Shown here piece after piece: positions 50,459-58,834 of a stretch of 64,000 nt of DNA. This stretch comes from Streptomyces sp. NRRL F-5122 (lineage in GTDB: Bacteria; Actinomycetota; Actinomycetes; Streptomycetales; Streptomycetaceae): NCBI RefSeq assembly GCF_001507435.1, contig NZ_LMWH01000183.1, positions 53,884-117,883 of the forward strand. The letters run 5' to 3'. The position numbers and the translations under genes were made by a program. Position 1 is the first letter of the stretch. Every line of letters begins with the position of its first letter. The notes beneath the pieces were generated by a model that made no database searches, was not told the DNA's origin, and worked only from the letters and a program-made list of their open reading frames with translations.

Positions 50459-52173
50459 GGGGCGTCGACGCGTACGAGGATCCCGGGACGCCCGACCACC
50501 GCGGCGGCTGGTGGTACCTGTGGTGGCTGGTGAGCCGTCAGCCGGGCCGGTGCGCCGCCGGGGCGCTGCTGGGCACTGCGTGGATGGTGCTGCTGGCCGC
50601 GACGCCGTACCTCATGGCCCGCGCGATCGACGACGGCCTGGAGCCGGGCGACATGGGCGCGCTGTGCGGGTGGACCGTGGCGCTGTTCGTGGTGGGGTCG
50701 TTCAACGCCTGGCTGAGCATCATGCGGCACCGCACGATGACCCGGGTGCGGATGGACGCCAACTTCCGCACGGTCAAGGTCGTGCTGGGGCAGGCCGTCC
50801 GGCTCGGGGCGGCGCTGCCCGGACGTGCAGGGGCCGGGGAGGTGGTCACGATCGGGGTGGGCGACGTGCAGACGATCAGCCAGTCCCTGACCTTCGTCGG
50901 ACCGGGTGTCGGGGCGGTCGTCGCCTACGCGGTGATCGCCGGACTGCTGCTGTCGGTGTCCCTGCAGCTCGCCGTCGTGGTCCTGCTCGGCGTCCCGCTG
51001 ATCGCCCTGCTGGTGGGACCGCTGACAGTGCGGCTTCAGGGGGCGGAGGCGCGCTACCGCGAGCGGCAGGGTGTGCTGACCGCGCGGATCGGCGATCTCG
51101 CGGGCGGTCTGCGCGTCCTCAACGGCCTGGGCGGCAAGGGTCTGTTCGCCGACGCCTTCCGTCGGGACTCGCAGCGGCTGCGCGAGCAGGGCTACCGGGT
51201 GGGGGCGGTGACGAGCTGGATCCAGGCACTCGGCGTGGGGCTGCCGACGTTGTTCCTCGCGGTGGTGACCTGGCTGGCGGCCCGGCTGGCCGCGCGCGGC
51301 GACATCACCGTGGGCGAGCTCGTGTCGGTGTACGGCTATGTCGCCGTCCTGGTGGGCCCGGTGGCGTTCTTCATCGAGTGCGGTTACCAGCTCAGCCGGG
51401 GCGTGGTGGCCGCCCGCCGCGTCGTCGGGCTGCTGCGTCTCGAACCCGTGGCGGACGACGGCTCCGCGGACGCGCCCGCCGAACCCTCGGTCCTGCACGA
51501 CCCGGAGTCCGGTGTGCGGGTGCCGCCGGGCCGGTTGACGGCGCTGGCCGCCGCCCGGTCCGCCGACGCGAGGGCCGTAGTCGACCGGCTGGGCCGCTAC
51601 GTCCCGTCCGAGGCGACCTGGGGCGGATCCCGGCTGGACGGGATCGCCCTGGCGCAGGTGCGCGAACGGATCCTGGTCGCCGACCACGAGGCCGACCTGT
51701 TCGCCGGACCGCTGCGCGAGCTGGTGAGCGGACGCCGGGACCGCGACGAGCACGACATCGAGCGAGCGGTCCACGCGGCCGCCGCCGACGACATCGTGCT
51801 CGGCCTGCCCGAGGGTCTCGACACGCAGGTGGCCGCGCAGGGCCGCAGCCTCTCCGGCGGCCAGCGCCAGCGTGTACGGCTGGTACGGGCACTGCTGGCC
51901 GACCCCGAGGTGCTGCTCGCGGTGGAACCCACCTCGGCGCTCGACGCCCACACCGAGGCGGTGGTGGCCGACCGGCTGAGCGCCGCCCGCAACGGGCGCA
52001 CCACCGTCGTCACCACCACCTCGCCGCTCGTCCTGGACCGTGCGGACACGGTGCATTTCCTGGTCGACGGAAAGGTCGCGGCCACCGGCAGCCATCGTGA
52101 CCTCCTCGCGGCGGACCCCGGCTACCGGGCGCTGGTGGCGCGGGACGCGGACGCCGAGGAGGCCGTGCGTTGA
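50455..52173 (+). CDS. ABC exporter half-transporter 3 with lost Walker A
   Basis: A 572-residue exporter half with six helices (about 30-320). Its nucleotide-binding domain has an intact signature SLSGGQRQR near residue 464, but the P-loop position reads LAAARSADARAVV (near 360-372), with no GxxGxGK, and Walker B reads LLAVEPTSALD, with valine for the aspartate. The protein should not bind ATP in its own P-loop. Start is GTG at 50455, overlapping the second gene; a TTGA overlap leads to the fourth gene. Likely the donor of the signature motif to the fourth gene's ATP site. Confidence 0.93.
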   Translation: MRGVDAYEDPGTPDHRGGWWYLWWLVSRQPGRCAAGALLGTAWMVLLAATPYLMARAIDDGLEPGDMGALCGWTVALFVVGSFNAWLSIMRHRTMTRVRMDANFRTVKVVLGQAVRLGAALPGRAGAGEVVTIGVGDVQTISQSLTFVGPGVGAVVAYAVIAGLLLSVSLQLAVVVLLGVPLIALLVGPLTVRLQGAEARYRERQGVLTARIGDLAGGLRVLNGLGGKGLFADAFRRDSQRLREQGYRVGAVTSWIQALGVGLPTLFLAVVTWLAARLAARGDITVGELVSVYGYVAVLVGPVAFFIECGYQLSRGVVAARRVVGLLRLEPVADDGSADAPAEPSVLHDPESGVRVPPGRLTALAAARSADARAVVDRLGRYVPSEATWGGSRLDGIALAQVRERILVADHEADLFAGPLRELVSGRRDRDEHDIERAVHAAAADDIVLGLPEGLDTQVAAQGRSLSGGQRQRVRLVRALLADPEVLLAVEPTSALDAHTEAVVADRLSAARNGRTTVVTTTSPLVLDRADTVHFLVDGKVAATGSHRDLLAADPGYRALVARDADAEEAVR

Positions 52174-53978
52174 CCACGAAGGCCATGGGCCGGCTGCCGA
52201 TCGCGGAGCCGGCGGACGTGCGGCGCGCCGCCGCACGCCTTGTGCGGGCCGACGCCCGCGCCTTCGGCGCCGCACTGGCCCTGAACGCGGCGGCGGCCGG
52301 CGCCGGGCTCGTCGGGCCGTGGCTGGTCGGCCGCATCGTCGACGAGGTCAAGGCCGGGCACGGTGTCGGTGCCGTGGACCGGATGGCACTCGCCATCCTG
52401 CTGTGCTCGCTGGCACAGCTGCTGCTGGCCCGCTGGGCCCGGTACGTGGGGCACCGCTTCGGGGAGCGGACGCTCGCACGCGTGCGCGAGGAGTTCGTCG
52501 ACCGGGCCCTCGCGCTGCCCGCTTCCGTGGTGGAACGGGCCGGCACCGGCGATCTGACGGCCCGTGGCACCGCTGATGTGTCCGCCGTGGGCACCACCCT
52601 GCGCGACGCCGGTCCCGAGTTGCTGATCAACACCGTGCACGCGGCGTTCGTGCTCGGTGCGGTGTTCGTGCTCGATCCTCTGCTGGGCGCCGTCGGGATC
52701 CTCGGGATCGTGCCCGTCCGGTTCGCGCTGCGCTGGTATCTGCGCCGAGCCCGGGACGGTTATCTGGCCGAGGGCGCGGCGACCTCGGAGGTCGCGGAGA
52801 TCCTCGCGGCCACCGCGACCGGTGCCCGCGCGGTCGAGGCGTTCGGGCTCCAGGAGCGGCGGACCGCCGCGAGCCACGAGGCGCTGGAGACCTCACGGCG
52901 TACCCGGATGTACACGCTCCACCTGCGCACCGTGTTCTTTCCGGTGGTGGAGGTGTCGTACATCCTCCCGGTCGCGGGCGTGCTGCTGGTCGGCGGGGTG
53001 CTGCACGCGCACGGGGCCATGAGCCTCGGGGCGGTGGTGGCGGCCTCGCTCTATCTGCGGCAGTTCGCCGAACCGCTCGACCAGATCCTGGTGCGCGTCG
53101 AGCAGTTGCAGAGCAGCGGCGCCTCCTTCGCCCGGGTGGAGGGACTGGCCCGGTCCCCGCGCTCCGCGCCGGACGGCGACGGTCCCGGCCCGGCGGACGA
53201 CCGGATCGATGTGCGCGGGGTCCGCTACTCCTACGACCGCGGGAGCGAGGTGCTGCGCGGGGTGGACCTGACCGTGCGGCCCGGGGAGCGGCTGGCGGTC
53301 GTCGGCCCCTCGGGCGCCGGGAAGACCACATTGAGCAGGCTGCTGGCCGGCGTCGACGCGCCCGGAGCGGGCTCGGTGACCGTCGGCGGGGTGCCGATCG
53401 CCGGTCTCGGCCCCGAACGACTGCGCCGCCAGGTCGTCCTCGTCACCCAGGAGCACCACGTCTTCCTGGGCACCGTCCGCGACAACCTGCGGATCGCCGA
53501 TCCGTCCGCCACGGACGGGAGCCTGTGGGCCGCCCTGGCCGCCGTCGGCGCCGACGGCTGGGTGCGGGACCTGCCGGAGGGCCTGGACACGGCGCTGGAA
53601 CCGGGCGGCCACTCGCCGGGCTCCGGTGACGATCGCCCGGGAGGGAGCCTCGCCACGGACGGCTCCCAGGCGCAGCAACTCGCCCTGGCCCGGGTGGTCC
53701 TGGCGGATCCGCACACCCTGATCCTCGACGAGGCGACGGCGCTCCTGGACCCGAGCACCGCACGCCACACCGAGCGCGCCCTGGCCGCGGTGCTCGAGGG
53801 CAGAACCGTCATCGCCGTCGCGCACCGGCTGCACACCGCGCACGACGCGGACCGGGTGGCCGTGATGGAGGACGGCCGGCTGGCCGAACTGGGCTCGCAC
53901 GACGAACTGGTGGCGGCCGACGGAGCGTACGCCGCGCTGTGGCGCTCCTGGCACGGGGAGCGGCCGACGCCTGCCTGA
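52170..53978 (+). CDS. ABC exporter half-transporter 4 with degenerate signature
   Basis: A 602-residue exporter half. The nucleotide-binding domain keeps Walker A GPSGAGKTT near 378-386 and Walker B LILDEATALLD near 517-527, and the H switch is in IAVAHRL. The signature reads LATDGSQAQQ instead of LSGGQRQ and follows an inserted Gly/Ser/Pro-rich loop. These defects complement those of the third gene. Start is TTG at 52170 in the TTGA overlap; ATG at 52185 is possible. Last gene of the operon. Confidence 0.92.
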   Translation: MTTKAMGRLPIAEPADVRRAAARLVRADARAFGAALALNAAAAGAGLVGPWLVGRIVDEVKAGHGVGAVDRMALAILLCSLAQLLLARWARYVGHRFGERTLARVREEFVDRALALPASVVERAGTGDLTARGTADVSAVGTTLRDAGPELLINTVHAAFVLGAVFVLDPLLGAVGILGIVPVRFALRWYLRRARDGYLAEGAATSEVAEILAATATGARAVEAFGLQERRTAASHEALETSRRTRMYTLHLRTVFFPVVEVSYILPVAGVLLVGGVLHAHGAMSLGAVVAASLYLRQFAEPLDQILVRVEQLQSSGASFARVEGLARSPRSAPDGDGPGPADDRIDVRGVRYSYDRGSEVLRGVDLTVRPGERLAVVGPSGAGKTTLSRLLAGVDAPGAGSVTVGGVPIAGLGPERLRRQVVLVTQEHHVFLGTVRDNLRIADPSATDGSLWAALAAVGADGWVRDLPEGLDTALEPGGHSPGSGDDRPGGSLATDGSQAQQLALARVVLADPHTLILDEATALLDPSTARHTERALAAVLEGRTVIAVAHRLHTAHDADRVAVMEDGRLAELGSHDELVAADGAYAALWRSWHGERPTPA

Positions 53979-54263
53979 GGGGACGGTCCGCGCACCGGGA
54001 TCGGTCGAACAGTCCGTATACCGAACGTGACCTTTCACCCAACGAACCATTTCCGGACAAGTTCTTGACGCGCTCCTGACAGAAAGCGCACTCCCCTGGC
54101 ACGCTTCCCACGGCCGCTTCACAGCACCCCCACAGCTCCACGTCGTGCGGCGGCCCGTCACCTTCATGCACCTGGTTCCGCGTTCCGCCTGTTCTGCCCG
54201 GACGGCCGACCAGCCGTCCGGTCTCCCCTGGCCGCGCGACCCGCGGCCACGCAGAAGGAGTCA
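53979..54263. other. Upstream region of first M4 protease gene
   Basis: A 285-base gap with no coding frame. It is less GC-rich than its surroundings near 54010-54080. TTGACG at 54065-54070 could be a -35 element; AGAAGGAG lies just before the protease GTG start. No clear terminator for the ABC operon is seen. Confidence 0.4.
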
Positions 54264-56312
54264 GTGTTGAGAAGCAGTTCCTCTCGCAGACGCACCTCCC
54301 ACACCCCCGCCCGCAGCGCCGTCGCCTTCGCCCTCGTCGGCGTCTCCGCCCTGCTGGCCGCCGCCGTCCAGACGGGCGCCGCGAGCGCCGCGGCTCCGGC
54401 CGCCCCCGCCGCCGGGAAGATCAATCCCGCACACACCGCGCTGAAGCTGTCCCCCTCGCAGCGTGCCGAGCTGATCCGCGACGCCGACACGGCGAAGGCG
54501 GACACCGCCCGGGCGATCGGCCTCGGCGCCCAGGAGAAGCTCGTCGTCCGTGACGTCGTCAAGGACGGCGACGGCACCCTCCACACCCGCTACGAGCGCA
54601 CCTACGCCGGGCTTCCGGTCCTCGGCGGCGACCTGGTGGTGGACACGGCCGCGTCCGGGCAGACCGAGCAGGTCGTCAAGGCGACCCAGGCCACCGTCAA
54701 GGTCGCCTCGCTCACGCCGGCGGTCTCCGCCTCGACCGCACAGAAGCAGGCGCTGTCCGTCGCCCGGGCGGCGGGCTCGCAGCAGACCGGCGCCGACAGC
54801 GCGCCCCGCAAGGTGATCTGGGCGGCCGGCGGCAAGCCCACCCTCGCGTACGAGACTGTCATCGGCGGCTTCCAGGACGACGGGACGCCGAACCAGCTGC
54901 ACGTCGTCACCGACGCCGCCACGGGCAAGGAGCTCTTCCGCTACCAGGGTGTCAAGAACGGCATCGGCAACACCCAGTACAGCGGACAGGTCACGCTGAC
55001 CACCACGCAGTCGGGCTCGACGTACACGCTGAACGACGGCTCGCGCGGCGGCCACAAGACGTACAACCTCAACCGCGGCACGTCCGGCACCGGCACGCTG
55101 TTCTCGCAGTCGAGCGACACGTGGGGCAACGGCACCACGTCGAACGCCGCGACCGCCGGCGCCGACGCCCACTACGGCGCCGCGACCACCTGGGACTTCT
55201 ACAAGAGCACCTTCGGCCGCAGCGGCATCAGGAACGACGGCAAGGCGGCCTACTCCCGGGTGCACTACGGCAACTCGTACGTCAACGCGTTCTGGGACGA
55301 CAGCTGCTTCTGCATGACCTACGGCGACGGCTCGGGCAACGCCGACCCGCTGACGGCCCTGGACGTGGCCGGTCACGAGATGAGCCACGGCGTCACCTCC
55401 AACACCGCCGGTCTCAACTACTCCGGCGAGTCCGGCGGTCTGAACGAGGCGACCTCGGACATCTTCGGCACCGGCGTGGAGTTCTACGCGAACAACTCCG
55501 CCGACCCGGGTGACTACCTGATCGGCGAGAAGATCGACATCAACGGCGACGGCACCCCGCTGCGCTACATGGACAAGCCCAGCAAGGACGGCGCGTCCAA
55601 GGACAGCTGGTACTCGGGGATCGGATCGGTCGACGTGCACTACTCGTCGGGCCCCGCGAACCACTTCTTCTACCTGCTGAGCGAGGGCAGCGGCGCCAAG
55701 GTCATCAACGGCGTGAGCTACAACTCGCCGACCGCGGACGGGCTGCCGGTCACCGGTATCGGCCGCGACAAGGCGCTGCAGATCTGGTACCGCGCGCTCA
55801 CCACCAAGTTCACCTCGACCACCAACTACGCGGCGGCCCGCACCGGCACGCTCGCGGCGGCCGGTGAGCTGTACGGCACCACGAGCGCCGAGTACAAGGC
55901 GGTGCAGGACGCCTGGGCGGCGGTCGCGGTCGGGGCCCGCTCCGGCGGGGGCGGCGGTGGCGGCACCTCGTTCGAGAACACCACGCCGGTGTCCATTCCG
56001 GACAACGGGCCGGCGGTCACCTCGTCGATCACCGTGTCCGGCAGGACCGGAAACGCGCCGAGCAATCTCCAGGTGACCGTCGACATCACGCACACCTGGC
56101 GGGGCGACCTGGTCATCGACCTGGTGGGCCCCTCCGGCACCGCGTACCGCCTGAAGAACGCCAGCTCGTCCGACTCGGCGGACAACGTGCAGGCCACCTA
56201 CACGGTCAACGCCTCGGCCCAAACGGCCAACGGGACGTGGCAGCTGAGGGTCCAGGACCAGGCGGCCCAGGACGTCGGCCGGATCAACAGCTGGAAGCTG
56301 ACCTTCCCGTAA
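54264..56312 (+). CDS. Secreted M4 metalloprotease with P domain
   Basis: Thermolysin-family endoprotease of 682 residues. Signal peptide (about 1-36), FTP and PepSY propeptide domains (about 70-200), then the catalytic unit with HEMSH near residue 371 (zinc histidines and catalytic glutamate) and the third zinc glutamate in GGLNEATSDIFG. A C-terminal P/Homo B domain (about 575-682) follows a Gly-rich linker. Start is GTG at 54264 after AGAAGGAG, with a TTG next to it. A tandem paralogue without the P domain follows. Confidence 0.96.
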   Translation: MLRSSSSRRRTSHTPARSAVAFALVGVSALLAAAVQTGAASAAAPAAPAAGKINPAHTALKLSPSQRAELIRDADTAKADTARAIGLGAQEKLVVRDVVKDGDGTLHTRYERTYAGLPVLGGDLVVDTAASGQTEQVVKATQATVKVASLTPAVSASTAQKQALSVARAAGSQQTGADSAPRKVIWAAGGKPTLAYETVIGGFQDDGTPNQLHVVTDAATGKELFRYQGVKNGIGNTQYSGQVTLTTTQSGSTYTLNDGSRGGHKTYNLNRGTSGTGTLFSQSSDTWGNGTTSNAATAGADAHYGAATTWDFYKSTFGRSGIRNDGKAAYSRVHYGNSYVNAFWDDSCFCMTYGDGSGNADPLTALDVAGHEMSHGVTSNTAGLNYSGESGGLNEATSDIFGTGVEFYANNSADPGDYLIGEKIDINGDGTPLRYMDKPSKDGASKDSWYSGIGSVDVHYSSGPANHFFYLLSEGSGAKVINGVSYNSPTADGLPVTGIGRDKALQIWYRALTTKFTSTTNYAAARTGTLAAAGELYGTTSAEYKAVQDAWAAVAVGARSGGGGGGGTSFENTTPVSIPDNGPAVTSSITVSGRTGNAPSNLQVTVDITHTWRGDLVIDLVGPSGTAYRLKNASSSDSADNVQATYTVNASAQTANGTWQLRVQDQAAQDVGRINSWKLTFP

Positions 56313-56338
56313 ACCGCTCCCGCAAGCGGCAGGGACAA

Positions 56339-56373
56339 GGCGCCGTCCGGGGGTTCGCCCCCCGGGCGGCGCC
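56339..56373 (+). terminator. Terminator after first M4 protease gene
   Basis: GGCGCCGTCCGGGGG, a TTCG tetraloop and the near-complementary CCCCCCGGGCGGCGCC form a long GC hairpin 27 bases after the stop. T-rich sequence is modest (CGTTCGTCC), as usual for Streptomyces terminators. Confidence 0.75.
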
Positions 56374-56551
56374 CGTTCGTCCTCCGACAACGTTCATCAC
56401 TCTGTCGAATTTGAGACAACCTCACGTCCGGCACCTGACATGTACGCGTCTTTGATGTCACTCTTCCACCGCACGGCTCACCCGCACCGCAACTTCATTC
56501 CGTCCGAACGGCACCCCACGCCGTCCGGGCGCCCCCACAGAAGGAGTTTGC

Positions 56552-58222
56552 GTGACTTCCCTCTACGCGCGTCACAAGCGCACCACCCTGGCCATCGCCA
56601 CCGCCGTCGCATCAGGAGCCCTGCTCACCACCGGCTTGAGCACCGGTGTCGCCACCGCCCAGGACGCGACCCCGGGAGCGGGCAGGACCGCCGCCGCCCC
56701 GCTCGCCGCCGCCCCGGTCACCCTGTCCTCGACCGCGCGCGCCTCCCTCGTCGAGCAGGCACGGACCGCGGCACCCGAAACGGCCCGGAAGATAGGCCTC
56801 GGCGTCAAGGAACAACTGGTCGTCAAGGACGTCGTCAAGGACGTCGACGGAACGGTCCACACACGCTACGAGCGCACCTACGCCGGCCTTCCGGTCCTCG
56901 GCGGCGACCTGGTCGTCCACGAGTCGAAGTCCGGCAGGACCGAGGGCGTGACCAGAGCGACGCAGGCGACGATCAAGGTGGCCTCCCTCAAGCCGCAGGT
57001 CACCGCGGCGACGGCCGAGAAGCAGGCCGTCAAGGCCGCGCAGGCGGCGGGCTCGGACCGGTCCGCGGCCGACGGCACGGCGCGCAAGGTGATCTGGGCC
57101 GGCTCGGGCACCCCGGTCCTCGCGTACGAGACGGTCGTCGGCGGGCTCCAGGACGACGGCACCCCGAACCAGCTGCACGTCGTCACCGACGCCGCCACCG
57201 GCAGGAAGCTCTACGAGTACCAGGGGATCGAGACCGGCACGGGCAAGAGCCTGTACTCGGGCACGGTCACCCTGAACACCACCAAGTCCGGTTCGACGTA
57301 CCAGCTGTACGACACCACGCGCGGCGGCCACAAGACGTACAACCTGGCGCACAGGACCTCCGGCACCGGCACGCTGTTCACCGACGCGGACGACGTCTGG
57401 GGCACGGGCACGGCCTCCAGCTCCTCCACGGACCAGACCGCGGCCGCGGACGCCGCCTACGGCGCACAGGCCACCTGGGACTTCTACAAGAGCACCTTCG
57501 GCCGCAGCGGCATCAAGAACGACGGCAAGGCCGCATACTCCCGGGTGCACTACGGCAACTCGTACGTCAACGCGTTCTGGGACGACAGCTGCTTCTGCAT
57601 GACCTACGGCGACGGCTCGGGCAACAACCACCCGCTGACCTCGCTGGACGTGGCCGGTCACGAGATGAGCCACGGCGTCACCTCCAACACCGCCGGCCTC
57701 AACTACTCCGGCGAGTCCGGCGGCCTGAACGAGGCCACCTCGGACATCTTCGGCACCGGCGTCGAGTTCGCCGCGAACAACTCCGCCGACCCGGGCGACT
57801 ACCTCATCGGCGAGAAGATCAACATCAACGGCGACGGCACCCCGCTGCGCTATATGGACAAGCCCAGCAAGGACGGCGGCTCCGCCGACAACTGGTCCTC
57901 GAGCGTGGGCAACCTCGACGTGCACTACTCGTCGGGCGTGGCGAACCACTTCTTCTACCTGCTGTCCGAGGGCAGCGGCAGCAAGACGATCAACGGGGTG
58001 ACCTACAACTCGCCCACCTCCAACGGCTCCACCGTCACCGGCATCGGCCGCGCCAAGGCGCTCCAGATCTGGTACAAGGCGCTCACGACGTACTTCACGT
58101 CGACCACCAACTACAAGTCGGCCCGCACGGGCACGCTCTCGGCTGCCGCCGCCCTCTACGGCTCCGGCAGCGCCGAGTACAACGCGGTGGCGTCGGCCTG
58201 GTCCGCCGTCAACGTGAACTAG
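56552..58222 (+). CDS. Secreted M4 metalloprotease
   Basis: A 556-residue thermolysin-family protease with signal peptide, FTP/PepSY propeptide and catalytic domain: HEMSH, GGLNEATSDIFG, and the shared DSCFCMTYGDGSG cysteine pair. It ends at the catalytic domain and lacks the P domain of the preceding paralogue. The start is GTG at 56552 with AAGGAG before it. It matches the Streptomyces neutral protease pattern. The central catalytic DNA is nearly identical to its neighbour. Confidence 0.96.
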   Translation: MTSLYARHKRTTLAIATAVASGALLTTGLSTGVATAQDATPGAGRTAAAPLAAAPVTLSSTARASLVEQARTAAPETARKIGLGVKEQLVVKDVVKDVDGTVHTRYERTYAGLPVLGGDLVVHESKSGRTEGVTRATQATIKVASLKPQVTAATAEKQAVKAAQAAGSDRSAADGTARKVIWAGSGTPVLAYETVVGGLQDDGTPNQLHVVTDAATGRKLYEYQGIETGTGKSLYSGTVTLNTTKSGSTYQLYDTTRGGHKTYNLAHRTSGTGTLFTDADDVWGTGTASSSSTDQTAAADAAYGAQATWDFYKSTFGRSGIKNDGKAAYSRVHYGNSYVNAFWDDSCFCMTYGDGSGNNHPLTSLDVAGHEMSHGVTSNTAGLNYSGESGGLNEATSDIFGTGVEFAANNSADPGDYLIGEKININGDGTPLRYMDKPSKDGGSADNWSSSVGNLDVHYSSGVANHFFYLLSEGSGSKTINGVTYNSPTSNGSTVTGIGRAKALQIWYKALTTYFTSTTNYKSARTGTLSAAAALYGSGSAEYNAVASAWSAVNVN

Positions 58223-58232
58223 TACACAGATA

Positions 58233-58276
58233 GGACATGGCGGCCCCCGGGGCGACGACGCCGCCGGGGGCCGTCC
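58233..58276. terminator. Terminator after second M4 protease gene
   Basis: CGGCCCCCGG (58241-58250) pairs with CCGGGGGCCG (58264-58273), extended by GGA and TCC at the ends, 10 bases past the stop codon. The loop is 13 bases. It also lies just before the DUF1990 gene. Confidence 0.75.
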
Positions 58277-58288
58277 TACGCTGGGCCC

Positions 58289-58795
58289 ATGTCGTTCACG
58301 TACGAGGATGTGGGTGCGACCCGCAAGCCCGGCCACTGCCCAGAGGGCTTCCGTCCCCTGCACCTTCGCACAAGGATCGGCGAGGGCCACGAGGTGTTCC
58401 GCCGGGCGGCCGAGGCGGTCCTCACCTGGGAGATGCACCGGGCGGCGGGCCTCGGCGTCATCGCGGCCGAGGACCGGGCCGCCGCCGGAGTCGATGTCAC
58501 CGTCACCCTCGGCGGTGTGATCAAGGCCCCCTGTCGGGTGGTCTGGACGGTCGAGGAGCACCGCCGGGCGGGCTGGGCGTACGGGACGCTGCCCGGCCAC
58601 CCGGAGTGCGGCGAGGAGTCCTTCGTCGTGGACCGCACCGGGGACGGCACGGTCTGGCTGACGATCACGGCCTTCAGCCGCCCGGCCAAGTGGTACACGA
58701 AGGCGGGCGGCCCGGCCGCACGGGGCCTCCAGCACGCCTACGCACGACGGTGCGGCGCGGCGCTGCAGAGGCTGTGCGGGGACGAGGACTCCTAG
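58289..58795 (+). CDS. DUF1990 family protein
   Basis: A 168-residue cytosolic protein with the DUF1990 pattern: SFTYEDVGATR at the N terminus, RIGEGHEVFRRAAEAVLTWEMHRAAG, and AYGTLPGHPECGEESF near residue 98-113. Such proteins resemble a SRPBCC/START-like fold and lack known activity. It converges with glgP (39 bases between stops). Confidence 0.88.
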   Translation: MSFTYEDVGATRKPGHCPEGFRPLHLRTRIGEGHEVFRRAAEAVLTWEMHRAAGLGVIAAEDRAAAGVDVTVTLGGVIKAPCRVVWTVEEHRRAGWAYGTLPGHPECGEESFVVDRTGDGTVWLTITAFSRPAKWYTKAGGPAARGLQHAYARRCGAALQRLCGDEDS

Positions 58796-58834
58796 CCCAC
58801 GGCGACAGGACCGGCGCCGCCCCGCACGCCCCGC

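Noticed and set aside
50455..52173. Third ABC half-gene as a pseudogene because it lacks Walker A
   Set aside because: The frame is intact, overlaps both neighbours precisely, and its signature matches the defect of its partner, which argues for selection.
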